Part shown: positions 45,189-54,450 of the stretch, piece after piece
Position numbering within the stretch: the stretch's first letter is position 1
Layout: the number at the start of each line of letters is the position of its first letter
Assembly: GCF_900109225.1 (NCBI RefSeq)
Contig: NZ_FNZK01000002.1
Location: 62,001 to 126,000, forward strand
DNA: 64,000 bases
Source: Propionispira arboris
GTDB taxonomy: Bacteria > Bacillota > Negativicutes > Selenomonadales > Selenomonadaceae
Direction of reading: 5' to 3'
The notes under the pieces: generated by a model
Told to the model about the DNA's origin: nothing
Database searches by the model: none
Seen by the model: the letters and a program-made list of their open reading frames with translations, nothing else
Made by a program: the position numbers and the translations under genes

Positions 45189-47471
45189 ATGTTAGACAAC
45201 TGTATTTATGTTTCGGGAGCAAGAGAACGAAACCTTAAAAATATTCATATAAAAATACCTAAAAAAAGAATTACTGTTTTTACTGGCGTATCTGGTTCGG
45301 GAAAATCGTCATTAGTGTTTGATACAATAGCTGCGGAATCTCAAAGACAGTTAAATGAAACATACAACAGTTTTATTCGTCATCGTATGCCTCATTATGG
45401 TAAACCTGATGTAGATCGTATCGAAAATTTATCGGTCGCCTTTGTTATGAATCAAAAACGGTTAGGGGGCAATGCAAGGTCAACAGTAGGGACAGTAACG
45501 GATATATATTCTTTATTACGTCTTTTATTTTCACGAATTGGAAAACCATTTGTTGGATATTCTGATGTATTTTCATTCAATAATCCGGTGGGGATGTGTA
45601 ATACATGTCAAGGATTAGGTGAAATCGAAACAATCGATATCGAACGTCTCTTAGATAAAAACAGGTCATTGAGCGAAGGTGCTGTCCGCTTTCCAACTTT
45701 TGAACCGGGTGGTTGGAGGCTGACTCGTTATATTTATTCCGGATTCTTCGATAATGATAAAAAAATTCAGGACTATTCCAATGAAGCATTGGATTTATTG
45801 CTTTATGCTGATAAAATTAAAGTAAAAAATCCCACTACTGAATGGCATAAAACTTCATTGTATGAAGGGCTGATTCCGCGTATCCAAAGAAGTTTCTTGA
45901 AAAAAGAAGATGGAGAAAAAGTAAAATACAGTAAAGATATTAAGAACTTTGTTATAAAACAAAGTTGTCCCCTTTGTCATGGGGCACGTCTAAATGATAA
46001 AGTACTGTCTTGCAAAGTACATGAGAAAAATATAGTTGAATGTACCGACATGCAGGTGGTCAATCTTTTAGAATTTGTTCAAACAATTCATGTTCCTGTA
46101 GCCGCTACAATTATTTCCGAGCTTATTAATCGATTAGAACATATGGTTACGATTGGATTAGGTTATTTAAGTTTAAACCGAGAAACCGCTACTCTTTCAG
46201 GTGGAGAATCACAAAGAATTAAAATGGTAAGACAACTGGGAAACAGCTTAACCGACCTTACTTATATTTTTGATGAGCCGAGTATAGGGCTACATCCATA
46301 CGATATTAGTAAAATAAATACTTTGATGAAACTTTTGCGGGACAAAGGCAATACGGTGCTTATTGTAGAACATGATCCAGATATAATAAAAATTGCTGAT
46401 CATATAGTCGACATGGGGCCGGGCGCAGGAACGCAAGGCGGACAAATCCTATATGAGGGCGATCTGAAAGGTTTAGAAGAAGCGAATACATTGACTGGAC
46501 GTTATTTGTCATATCAACCGAAATTAAAACAAAGTGTACGCATGCCAAAGGGCTGGCTTTCCATTCAAAATGCAAAATTACATAATTTGAAAAATATTTC
46601 AGTAGAAATACCAAAAGGAGTAATGACGGTAGTAACTGGAGTAGCTGGTTCAGGTAAGAGTACATTGATCAATCAAGTGTTGCCACAATTTTACCCTGAA
46701 ATTATTTTCATTGATCAAAATGGAGTACCAGCATCAAAGCGTTCTAATATTGCAACATATACAGGTATTTTTGATATAATTAGAAAGCTATTTGCAACGC
46801 AAAATGGTGTTAATGCATCTTTATTTAGTTTTAATTCAAAAGGGGCTTGTCCTGCTTGTAAAGGCTTGGGTGTTACCTATACGGATTTAGCTTTTATGGA
46901 TACAATCGTTACAATGTGCGAGGAATGCAATGGAAATCGTTTTAATGACGAAGTTCTTCAATATAAATTAAGAGGGAAAAATATAAGTGAAGTTCTAAAA
47001 ATGACTGTAGGTGAGGCTTTGAACTTTTTTTATGAAAAAGCCATTAGCAAGGTTATAAAACGACTCTCAGATATTGGAATTGATTATATTTCTTTGGGGC
47101 AGCCGTTGAACACTCTTTCAGGAGGAGAACTACAAAGAATAAAACTCGCATCCGAACTTGAAAATGACGGACAGATTTATGTATTGGACGAACCATCAAC
47201 GGGGATGCACATGGCTGATATAAAACAGTTGATAGGCGTACTAGAACATCTTGTTGAACAAAATTCTACTCTTATTGTGATTGAACACAATTTAACTGTT
47301 ATTTGTCAAGCAGACTGGATTATTGATTTAGGGCCTAATGCTGGAGGAAATGGTGGCAGAATTATGTTTAGCGGCCTGCCAAAAGATTTAATTGAAAATC
47401 ACGAATCACTTACAGGTCGTTGTTTGGCACAATATATTAAGGAGGAGTGCAAATGTCCACAAAAGAATTAG
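45189..47471 (+). CDS. UvrA-like ABC ATPase (class II, DrrC-type)
   Basis: A 760-residue cytoplasmic protein with two ABC cassettes. Walker A appears twice (GVSGSGKSS, GVAGSGKST), and the signatures are LSGGESQRIKM and LSGGELQRIKL. Zinc-finger cysteines are CNTCQGLGE, CPLCHGARL, CPACKGLG and CEECNGNRF. At this length the UvrB-binding domain of true UvrA is absent, as in UvrA2/DrrC proteins linked to drug resistance. AAGGAG precedes ATG 45189. It overlaps the MarR gene, an arrangement that suggests control by MarR. Confidence 0.9.
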   Translation: MLDNCIYVSGARERNLKNIHIKIPKKRITVFTGVSGSGKSSLVFDTIAAESQRQLNETYNSFIRHRMPHYGKPDVDRIENLSVAFVMNQKRLGGNARSTVGTVTDIYSLLRLLFSRIGKPFVGYSDVFSFNNPVGMCNTCQGLGEIETIDIERLLDKNRSLSEGAVRFPTFEPGGWRLTRYIYSGFFDNDKKIQDYSNEALDLLLYADKIKVKNPTTEWHKTSLYEGLIPRIQRSFLKKEDGEKVKYSKDIKNFVIKQSCPLCHGARLNDKVLSCKVHEKNIVECTDMQVVNLLEFVQTIHVPVAATIISELINRLEHMVTIGLGYLSLNRETATLSGGESQRIKMVRQLGNSLTDLTYIFDEPSIGLHPYDISKINTLMKLLRDKGNTVLIVEHDPDIIKIADHIVDMGPGAGTQGGQILYEGDLKGLEEANTLTGRYLSYQPKLKQSVRMPKGWLSIQNAKLHNLKNISVEIPKGVMTVVTGVAGSGKSTLINQVLPQFYPEIIFIDQNGVPASKRSNIATYTGIFDIIRKLFATQNGVNASLFSFNSKGACPACKGLGVTYTDLAFMDTIVTMCEECNGNRFNDEVLQYKLRGKNISEVLKMTVGEALNFFYEKAISKVIKRLSDIGIDYISLGQPLNTLSGGELQRIKLASELENDGQIYVLDEPSTGMHMADIKQLIGVLEHLVEQNSTLIVIEHNLTVICQADWIIDLGPNAGGNGGRIMFSGLPKDLIENHESLTGRCLAQYIKEECKCPQKN

Positions 47472-47911
47472 AAAAAAATTATTTGCCTTTTCAATGTTTG
47501 ATTATTGCTTGTTCTAATCGCTTTAATGTCGAGGGTGTATCAACAGCACAATACTATATACTTGATGTTTTAGACAAGCAAGGATCAAAGACCACAAAAG
47601 AAATGGCTGAACTAAAGGGAATATCACAATCGGGCATTTCAAAATTAACAAAACGATTGTTGGAAAAAAAATATATAGATCAAGAACGACAAGAAAAGGA
47701 TCGGCGTTCTTATAAAATTGTAATTACACAAGAAGGAAAAGATTTTTTAAATCGTGTAGAGGATTTTGGCAAGGAAATAATGGACTTGATTGAAAAAGCC
47801 TTAACGTCAGAAGAAGTAAAGGGATTTTCTGAAATGTGCAAAAAAATTACGAATTTACATGCTGAAAAAGAAAGAAAAGGTATAAAATTATGGAGGAATG
47901 AAGATGTATAA
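47453..47911 (+). CDS. MarR family transcriptional regulator
   Basis: A 152-residue winged-helix regulator: KTTKEMAELKGISQSGISKL is the recognition region, and DQERQEKDRRSYKIVIT is the wing. GGAGGAG lies inside the end of the UvrA-like gene, and the start overlaps that gene by 19 bases. It probably regulates the UvrA-like gene in response to a toxic compound. Confidence 0.9.
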   Translation: MSTKELEKNYLPFQCLIIACSNRFNVEGVSTAQYYILDVLDKQGSKTTKEMAELKGISQSGISKLTKRLLEKKYIDQERQEKDRRSYKIVITQEGKDFLNRVEDFGKEIMDLIEKALTSEEVKGFSEMCKKITNLHAEKERKGIKLWRNEDV

Positions 47912-48005
47912 ACTCATAGCCATAGATATGGACGGAACGCTTTTAACAGAAGACAAGAAAATTACGACGAAAAAAAGCAAATATTGTATTTCCATCAGAT
48001 TTTGA
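47904..48005 (+). pseudogene. N-terminal stub of a Cof-type HAD phosphatase
   Basis: GGAGG and ATG are followed by YKLIAIDMDGTLLTEDKKIT, the exact motif I of Cof/YidA phosphatases. A stop comes after 33 codons, and none of the rest of the enzyme is present before the next gene. It overlaps the marR stop by eight bases. Confidence 0.75.
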
Positions 48006-48104
48006 TAGAATGTAAGGATATGTTAAACGGAATAGGGGGAAGGCGAGTTCTATCATAAGAGAGAACTCCATGGTAAATAGCAATAGATGAGAGAGGATAA
48101 AAAG

Positions 48105-49541
48105 ATGGAAAATAAAACGTTGATGACAGATTTTTATGAATTGACCATGGCACAGACCTATTTTGACCAGGGGGAAAAAGATAAGAAAGCATATTTTGAT
48201 GTTTTTTTTAGGGAAAGTCCTTTTCATGGAGGTTATGCTATAGCCGGAGGCCTGGATGGGCTGGTTGAATATATTAAAAAATTTTATATTTCTGAGGAAG
48301 ATATAGCCTATTTAAGAAGTCTGGGGAATTTTACAGAAGATTTTCTTTCCTACTTAAAAGAATTAAAATTTAGCGGTGATATCTATTCAGTCGAAGATGG
48401 AACACCGGTATTTCCGAATGAACCTGTCATTACAGTGAGGGCAAATGTGATAGAAGCACAACTCATTGAGACGGCTTTACTTGCTAATTTTAATCATGCA
48501 ACTTTAGTTACAACAGCAGCGAAAAGAATCACCACGGCGGCAAGTGGAATTCCAGTTATGGAATTTGGTGCCAGAAGAGCACGGGGAATTGATTCAGCAA
48601 TTGAAGCCAGCAAATATTCTTATGTTGGAGGCTGCATTGGAACAAGCAATGTGCTTGCAGCAAAAATGTATGATATCCCAGTCTTGGGAACCATGGCACA
48701 CAGCATGATTTGTGATGCTGACAATGAATATGAAGCATTTCTTGCTTATGCAAAAAGTAATCCCAATAACTGTGTTTTTCTCGTAGATACGTTTGACACT
48801 TTAAAAAGTGGAATTCCTAATGCTATAAAAGTGGCAAATGACTATCTGATTCCGAATAACTATCCGTTTAAGGGGATACGGATTGACAGCGGGGACTTGG
48901 CCTATTTGTCAAAGCAGGCAAGAAAATTATTGGACGATGCAGGCTATGCAGATGCAGGTATCTGTTTATCCAACGGTCTTAATGAAAATACGATTAAATC
49001 TCTCATTGATCAGGGAGCCTATATCAATTCTATTGGTTGTGGGGATAATATTGCAGCTTCACTGGAACGAATTGGTGGTGTATATAAATTGGTAGCAGTA
49101 GAAAGAGAAGCTAAGCTGATTCCGAAGATTAAGGTCACGAACGATATCATGAAAACAATTAATCCGGGATACAAAAAAGTATATCGGTTTTATGATAAAA
49201 AAACAGGCTATGCCTTGGGAGATGTATTGGCACTGGCAGATGAAGTGATTCCAGAAGATGGATATACCTTAATAAGCCCTACAGAAGAATGGAAAAAAAC
49301 CTATATATCAGGTTATGAAGTCAAAAATCTTCAAGTTCTTGTTTTCAAAAATGGCAAGCAGGTTTATGAAGTACCAAGTATTCAAGAAAGAAAATTATAC
49401 TGTGAAGAACAGTTTAGAACAATTTATCCAGAAATTAAGAGAAGTGTAAATCCCCATGAATATTATGTGGATTTAACCGAAAATTTGCTGGGGTTAAAAA
49501 AGAAGTTAATTAGAAATTCAATGAATTTTGTCCATTCGTGA
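48105..49541 (+). CDS. pncB: Nicotinate phosphoribosyltransferase
   Basis: A 478-residue cytoplasmic enzyme that makes nicotinate mononucleotide from nicotinate and PRPP in NAD salvage. Family features: TDFYELTMAQTYF near residue 7, MEFGARRARG, GTMAHS (with the histidine that is phosphorylated), and GIRIDSGDL. ATG 48105 is spaced from GAGAGGAT; the upstream frame lacks a better site. A terminator follows at 49621. The isochorismatase-like enzyme at 30634 could be a nicotinamidase feeding it, but they are far apart. Confidence 0.93.
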   Translation: MENKTLMTDFYELTMAQTYFDQGEKDKKAYFDVFFRESPFHGGYAIAGGLDGLVEYIKKFYISEEDIAYLRSLGNFTEDFLSYLKELKFSGDIYSVEDGTPVFPNEPVITVRANVIEAQLIETALLANFNHATLVTTAAKRITTAASGIPVMEFGARRARGIDSAIEASKYSYVGGCIGTSNVLAAKMYDIPVLGTMAHSMICDADNEYEAFLAYAKSNPNNCVFLVDTFDTLKSGIPNAIKVANDYLIPNNYPFKGIRIDSGDLAYLSKQARKLLDDAGYADAGICLSNGLNENTIKSLIDQGAYINSIGCGDNIAASLERIGGVYKLVAVEREAKLIPKIKVTNDIMKTINPGYKKVYRFYDKKTGYALGDVLALADEVIPEDGYTLISPTEEWKKTYISGYEVKNLQVLVFKNGKQVYEVPSIQERKLYCEEQFRTIYPEIKRSVNPHEYYVDLTENLLGLKKKLIRNSMNFVHS

Positions 49542-49620
49542 ATTTGAATATTTATAGTCCGTCTTTTCTAGAGACTACTCTAGCCGTTTGCCGATTAAAA
49601 CTATATAGCGTTTCGCTATA

Positions 49621-49661
49621 AAAAAGAATAGCCCCGCAAAATATGCGAGGCTATTCTTTTT
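49621..49661 (+). terminator. Terminator of pncB
   Basis: A stem of about 17 bp (AAAAAGAATAGCC... with ...GGCTATTCTTTTT) with a short loop, about 80 bases after the stop. It can also act on the minus strand. Confidence 0.75.
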
Positions 49662-49790
49662 GTCCAAATTACATATGTTTTATTGTTGATTTTCAGGGCA
49701 GTCTTTTTTACAAGTGATTATAAAAAAGTAACTAAGTAATCGATTTGTGCGTGTTATAGTAGTTTCACTTATGTATAGGGTAGCATTTTT

Positions 49791-52520
49791 TTAACTCAAA
49801 GTGTTTTCTATTATTTGAAAAATATACCATATTTCATCATCAGAAAAAGAGATTTGATAAAATTTCTCCATTTTTTCAATGCTACTTTTAATGATTGCAA
49901 ATTCGAATGAGTATTGTTCTTCTAAATGATTTTTGTAAATACAAGTTGGTGAGGCCTCTTGTCGATGCATGCGGCTGATTGCGCAAATTAAGTGCATAAT
50001 GAGGCCAATCGTTACATCAGAATCATTGTGCATATTTAATTTTTTTTGTAATTTGTTTAAAAAATCAAAAAAAATGTTTCTGTAATGGTTAATATCCATT
50101 TCTTGAAATTCGGATTGCATGGCAGCAAAAACTTGTTCATAGGCATCACTATTAGTCTTAATTTTACTGATAGCTGCAATTATATTTTGTAAACCGTATT
50201 CATTAAATATTTCTGCGATAGAGAAAAAAGGAATATTATAAAGTTTTGGGTTAATACTGCCGACTACGGCAATAATATTTTTTTGTTTGGAAAGACTGTT
50301 GATTTTACTAGTTAGTTGATTTTTATCATTGATTGACATGGGGAGTACCTGAATGTTTTTTTCATCGAGATGAAGTTTGTCTTCAAGGAGAGTTTTTATC
50401 TTTAGGGCGCTGCCTTCACCAGTAGTACATAAAGCGATGATAATATTATCATTTTTTAATGAGAGGGTATGTGTAATACTATCTGTATATTTTGAAAACA
50501 GCAGTTTATTGGATTTGATATCTTCACAAATATCAAAAATATTTGTATCAATGACTGATTTTCGGGCACATTCAATAACTAATAATGTAGAGACCATATC
50601 TAAGGTTTGGATTTCAAAACCAGTCTCTTCACGAAGTAATTCTCCAAACATAGTTAGTGCCCCCATATCTACGAGCAGGATAATACCAGCACCCTGATGT
50701 TTTTTTATGATTAAGTTTTTAATTTCTTCATAAGCGATGGTGGGAGATTTGTCCATAGCCATGTCATATGCATACAGATTATCAACCTGTACTAAATTAG
50801 CGGCTACTTCAACCATAGAACTAGCAGTACTTCTTCCATGCGTAGCAACAACAATAATAGGGAGGGCAGAATTAAGTTCTGAGTTTGTATTATCGATAGA
50901 CAAAAACATAGTGATGAAGCCAACTTCATCAACAGGAACATGAATATTATAAATTCTTCCCAGTTCTTTTGAAAAATCTAAGGCGATTTTATATTCGACG
51001 GGGTTTTTATCAATAATTTGGCCAATATTATGATTGATAATGGGCTTGCTTTGCTTAATCCGTTCAATACTTGAATTAATATGGAGGCATAGTCCATAAA
51101 AAACTTTTGCTGAAAAAGCCCGGTGCAACTCAAGGCTGCTAGTTTTAAAAAATCTTTTAATTAAAGAGATAAGGGATTCATCAACAAGTTGTGAAAGTTC
51201 ATCTGTATTAAAGGTATCTTTAAAATTCCGGATGAATTTTTTGAAATAATTTTCGATGTCGAAAGACATAGTGAATTTTATATCGTTTTCATCAACCCCT
51301 TGTTTTTGTAAATATTGAATTCGCTTTTCAATTTGTTCATAGAAAGTATTTAATAGAAAGTCATCATGCTTAACAATAAGTGACTTGGATTTGTTAGGCG
51401 TAAAAGAAGTTTGACCATCCCCTTTAACTAAACAATCAATGATTAATGATTCTTTTTTATATAATAATAAGCCTTGTTTCACATGACTTGAAAAATCAGA
51501 CATATGAACGTCTAAAAACTTTTTTTTGCTAGATATACATTTTAAAAATGCATTAGCACAGCCAAATTGGATATCACTTTTTAATTGACCAACATTCCCC
51601 TTGCAGACATATAACAGCAAGGCTCGTAGAACATTAGCTGATACTAAGATTTCACGTCCAATGCGTCGGGATTCGGTTTTGAAAAATTCATAAATGAGAT
51701 GAAGTCGTTCTTCATGAGTTCGGTCTTTCAATGCGGGAATAAAAATATTCATTGGAATTCTGCGGGTAAAGGTTGTTAAGAGGGATTGTTCAATGTCTTC
51801 AGTGGTAGAACAAATAATAAGCAGGTCGCACGTTTTTTTATTATCAACATCGCCTAAGGGACTGTATAGACCTTTATCAATTAAATAGAAAAGCATTTCT
51901 TGCCCCTCTGGCGGTAAGCGATGAACTTCATCCAAAAATAAAATACCACCATCAGCTTTTGCTACAATTCCAGGTTTATCTCGATCGGCCCCAGTAAAAG
52001 CTCCTTTTTTACAACCAAAGAGATATGCAAGCAGGAGCTGTGGATTATTGGCATAATCGGCACAATTAAAAGCAATAAAAGGAGCCGATGAGGGGAAAAT
52101 ATTATTTTCAATAGAAAAATGATACATCATTTCGGCAAACATAGTTTTTCCAACGCCAGTAGGACCTAAAATAATTGTATGAAGACCTCGTGGTGGGTAT
52201 AGTATAGCGGCTTTTGCTCTTTGAATACATTTTTGTAGGCTTTTATTTTTTCCGATGAGCATATTAAAATTTAAAGGCTCTTCTGAAAGTGTTTCAGTGG
52301 GGAGCGATATTGTATGAGGAGGAACAGCGTATAAAACAGGACGACTAATTGATTTAATTAATTTACCACTTTTGTGAAGTGAATTGAGTAGAGCACTGAT
52401 ATTTGAACGTTTTATACCGAGTGCCGCTGCAATTTCATTCGTAGAGCAGCCGGTTTTGCCTTGCTTCTCCGCACTTTTTTCTAAATATTCGATGATTAAG
52501 ACTTCGTTTTTTCTTCCCAT
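49791..52520 (-). CDS. LevR-type sigma-54-dependent transcriptional activator with PTS regulation domains
   Basis: A 909-residue activator. In order it has an N-terminal winged helix (~1-60), a sigma-54 AAA+ domain (~85-310) and a first PRD (~430-540). An EIIA-Man-like domain follows (IIVVATHGRSTASSMVEVAA, with the phosphorylatable His), then an EIIB-like stretch (~690-790) and a second PRD (~800-905). The AAA+ domain shows Walker A GPTGVGKT, the GAFTGA loop that contacts sigma-54, and Walker B GGILFLDEVHR. ATG 52520 follows GAGGTG. It is divergent from the porin-PTS cluster, which has a sigma-54 promoter, so it almost certainly activates that cluster. Confidence 0.93.
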   Translation of the reverse strand: MGRKNEVLIIEYLEKSAEKQGKTGCSTNEIAAALGIKRSNISALLNSLHKSGKLIKSISRPVLYAVPPHTISLPTETLSEEPLNFNMLIGKNKSLQKCIQRAKAAILYPPRGLHTIILGPTGVGKTMFAEMMYHFSIENNIFPSSAPFIAFNCADYANNPQLLLAYLFGCKKGAFTGADRDKPGIVAKADGGILFLDEVHRLPPEGQEMLFYLIDKGLYSPLGDVDNKKTCDLLIICSTTEDIEQSLLTTFTRRIPMNIFIPALKDRTHEERLHLIYEFFKTESRRIGREILVSANVLRALLLYVCKGNVGQLKSDIQFGCANAFLKCISSKKKFLDVHMSDFSSHVKQGLLLYKKESLIIDCLVKGDGQTSFTPNKSKSLIVKHDDFLLNTFYEQIEKRIQYLQKQGVDENDIKFTMSFDIENYFKKFIRNFKDTFNTDELSQLVDESLISLIKRFFKTSSLELHRAFSAKVFYGLCLHINSSIERIKQSKPIINHNIGQIIDKNPVEYKIALDFSKELGRIYNIHVPVDEVGFITMFLSIDNTNSELNSALPIIVVATHGRSTASSMVEVAANLVQVDNLYAYDMAMDKSPTIAYEEIKNLIIKKHQGAGIILLVDMGALTMFGELLREETGFEIQTLDMVSTLLVIECARKSVIDTNIFDICEDIKSNKLLFSKYTDSITHTLSLKNDNIIIALCTTGEGSALKIKTLLEDKLHLDEKNIQVLPMSINDKNQLTSKINSLSKQKNIIAVVGSINPKLYNIPFFSIAEIFNEYGLQNIIAAISKIKTNSDAYEQVFAAMQSEFQEMDINHYRNIFFDFLNKLQKKLNMHNDSDVTIGLIMHLICAISRMHRQEASPTCIYKNHLEEQYSFEFAIIKSSIEKMEKFYQISFSDDEIWYIFQIIENTLS

Positions 52521-52689
52521 ATAATTTTTCACCTCATGATAGATAAGTCTTTTTCATATTAAAGGCGATATTAGCACATTTCTAATAAATAATCAATAGA
52601 TTTCAAATAATTAAACAATTCTTCAATGATAGTGAACTTTTTGCTAAACATGCTAAAAGCAGACTTAAATAAAGTATGGTATTAGATAG

Positions 52690-52760
52690 TTAGTGTATGG
52701 ATATCGTGATTAGTGTATTGCAAAAAGTATTAGTGTATTGGTAAAAGTATTAGTGTATGG
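52690..52760. promoter_or_regulatory. Four direct repeats, 20-bp period: likely enhancer site of the LevR-type activator
   Basis: TTAGTGTATGG or TTAGTGTATTG starts at 52690, 52710, 52730 and 52750, exactly 20 bases apart, so all copies face nearly the same side of the helix. The last copy ends 98 bases before the GG of the sigma-54 promoter, a normal distance for an upstream activating sequence. Confidence 0.8.
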
Positions 52761-52856
52761 ATTTTTTTTAGAACTTTATTTTGCATAGTATAAAAATATA
52801 GTAATTTAACGCAGCTAAAGTTAGAAATATCAATGCTTTTAACAGTTGTAATTAGT

Positions 52857-52873
52857 TGGCACGAAACTTGCTT
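52857..52873 (+). promoter_or_regulatory. Sigma-54 (-24/-12) promoter of the porin-PTS cluster
   Basis: TGGCACGAAACTTGCTT matches the TGGCAC-N5-TTGC consensus. The GG (52858-52859) and GC (52870-52871) dinucleotides are separated by exactly ten bases. Transcription would start near 52883, about 115 bases before the porin gene. Confidence 0.9.
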
Positions 52874-52997
52874 ATTAAAAGAGTGAAAGGGTGTGAACTA
52901 TTTATCTATGGATATTCAGGTGGAAATAAATGAATATTTAATAGAAAAAACAACTTAATAGGGAGATATTGAATATTAGAACTTTAGGAGGAGACTT

Positions 52998-54359
52998 ATG
53001 AAAAAAGGGGTAATATGTGCATTGGCAGCGATGGCTGTGATCTATGCTACAAGCAACGTTTTTGCTGCAGAAAATTTGTTTGCTGATGTTCCTAGAGATC
53101 ATTGGGCATATCAATCAATTACAAAATTAACGAAAGATGGTATCATTCAAGGTGATGGCACTAATTTTAATGGAGATAGGGTTCTTACACGGTATGAAAT
53201 GGCAGCACTTGTTGCTAATGCGATAACAAAAGAAGACAAAGCAGATGCAGCCTCTAAAGTAGAAATTGCTAAACTGGAACAAGAGTTTAGTTCTGAATTA
53301 GCTCAATTAGGTATAAAAATAGATAAGGTTGAAAAGAAAGTAAATAATATTGGTAATGTAAAGTTTAATTTCTGGGGCCGTGTCTTAATGAACACTTATA
53401 AAGATTCGGCTACTAAAAATGCCAATATGGATAGCCAGTATCGTTATAAATTAAAAATGACAAGTCAGCTGCAGGATAATGTGTGGGTGCAATCAAGTCT
53501 TGGCTATGATCAAGGCTACAATACAGGCAGTACATCTAATTCATCTAATAGTGTAGCTTTGCAGACGATGTATATAAAAGTGAAAAGTGGAAATTGGTAT
53601 TATAATTTTGGACGTCAGGGATCAAACGCATCAAGTCCAGTTGATATGCTGGCTACCGGTATGACGATGGCGGCAGGCACTAATTTTGATGGTCTATCAA
53701 CCTATTACGTTGATCCTAAAAATTCAAATAATAAATTTTTTATCGGTCAATTTAATAAAGCTGTGTATTATACGAATGCTGCGTCAAATAGTGTGAGAAA
53801 TATTACTATTTTGAATGCAAATTATGATATTTTGCCAAAGGTAAATTTAACAGCAGCCTACTTTAAAGATGGGGGCCGCCGGGGGATTGATGATAGTTCA
53901 TTGGCTGAAATTACTACAATTGGTGCGACTTATAAAATCTCACCAAAGTATACATTAGTCGGTGAATATGGTAGAAATCAAAAAGCAAAAGAAGCAGCAG
54001 CAGCAGAAGGTGTTAGATATAATGGTTCAAATGATGGTTGGGATGTTTTATTGCAGTATGGACACTCGAATATTGAGAAACCGAAAAGTTGGGATGTCAG
54101 TGTTGATTTAAGAAGAATGCAGCCTGGTTTTGAACCCTATGCAGGGACGGAATGGCTAGGAGGCGTATATTCTCCAATAAATGTTGGTGCAACCAGCAAT
54201 GTCGATAATGTGAAAGGTGTTGGCGTATATTGGGGCTATGTTCCTTATAAAAATGTTTGGACACAACTCAGCTGGTATTATTTGGCTCCGGTTGAAAAAG
54301 GACAAAATGATGGGAAATATAGACAAGGTGTACGTTTGATGGTTGATTTTAGATATTAA
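52998..54359 (+). CDS. SLH-domain outer-membrane porin (OmpM-like)
   Basis: A 453-residue exported protein. A signal peptide ends near AAFA-type cleavage at residue 23 (SNVFAAEN). An SLH domain (~25-75; FADVPRDHWAYQSITKLTKD and ALTRYEMA-like text) attaches to peptidoglycan-linked polymer. A coiled coil (~85-120) follows, then a beta-barrel ending VDFRY. This plan is specific to Negativicutes and relatives. GGAGG precedes the ATG. The sigma-54 promoter directly upstream ties this porin to the neighbouring PTS, so it probably admits the PTS sugar. Confidence 0.92.
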   Translation: MKKGVICALAAMAVIYATSNVFAAENLFADVPRDHWAYQSITKLTKDGIIQGDGTNFNGDRVLTRYEMAALVANAITKEDKADAASKVEIAKLEQEFSSELAQLGIKIDKVEKKVNNIGNVKFNFWGRVLMNTYKDSATKNANMDSQYRYKLKMTSQLQDNVWVQSSLGYDQGYNTGSTSNSSNSVALQTMYIKVKSGNWYYNFGRQGSNASSPVDMLATGMTMAAGTNFDGLSTYYVDPKNSNNKFFIGQFNKAVYYTNAASNSVRNITILNANYDILPKVNLTAAYFKDGGRRGIDDSSLAEITTIGATYKISPKYTLVGEYGRNQKAKEAAAAEGVRYNGSNDGWDVLLQYGHSNIEKPKSWDVSVDLRRMQPGFEPYAGTEWLGGVYSPINVGATSNVDNVKGVGVYWGYVPYKNVWTQLSWYYLAPVEKGQNDGKYRQGVRLMVDFRY

Positions 54360-54364
54360 AAGCA

Positions 54365-54400
54365 GGATCACCATTATAAAATGATAGTGGTGATCCTTAT
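54365..54400 (+). terminator. Partial terminator after the porin gene
   Basis: GGATCACCA and TGGTGATCC form a 9-bp stem with further weak inner pairs and only a short T-rich tail. It may reduce rather than stop read-through into the PTS genes, giving more porin than transporter. Confidence 0.6.
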
Positions 54401-54450
54401 GATTTTGGGGAAAATATAAAATTAATTTATATGATTAGAAGGCGGTTATT

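Noticed and set aside
52690-52760. CRISPR-like array
   Set aside because: Four 11-bp repeats with 9-bp variable gaps are far too short for CRISPR; position and phasing fit an activator-binding site.
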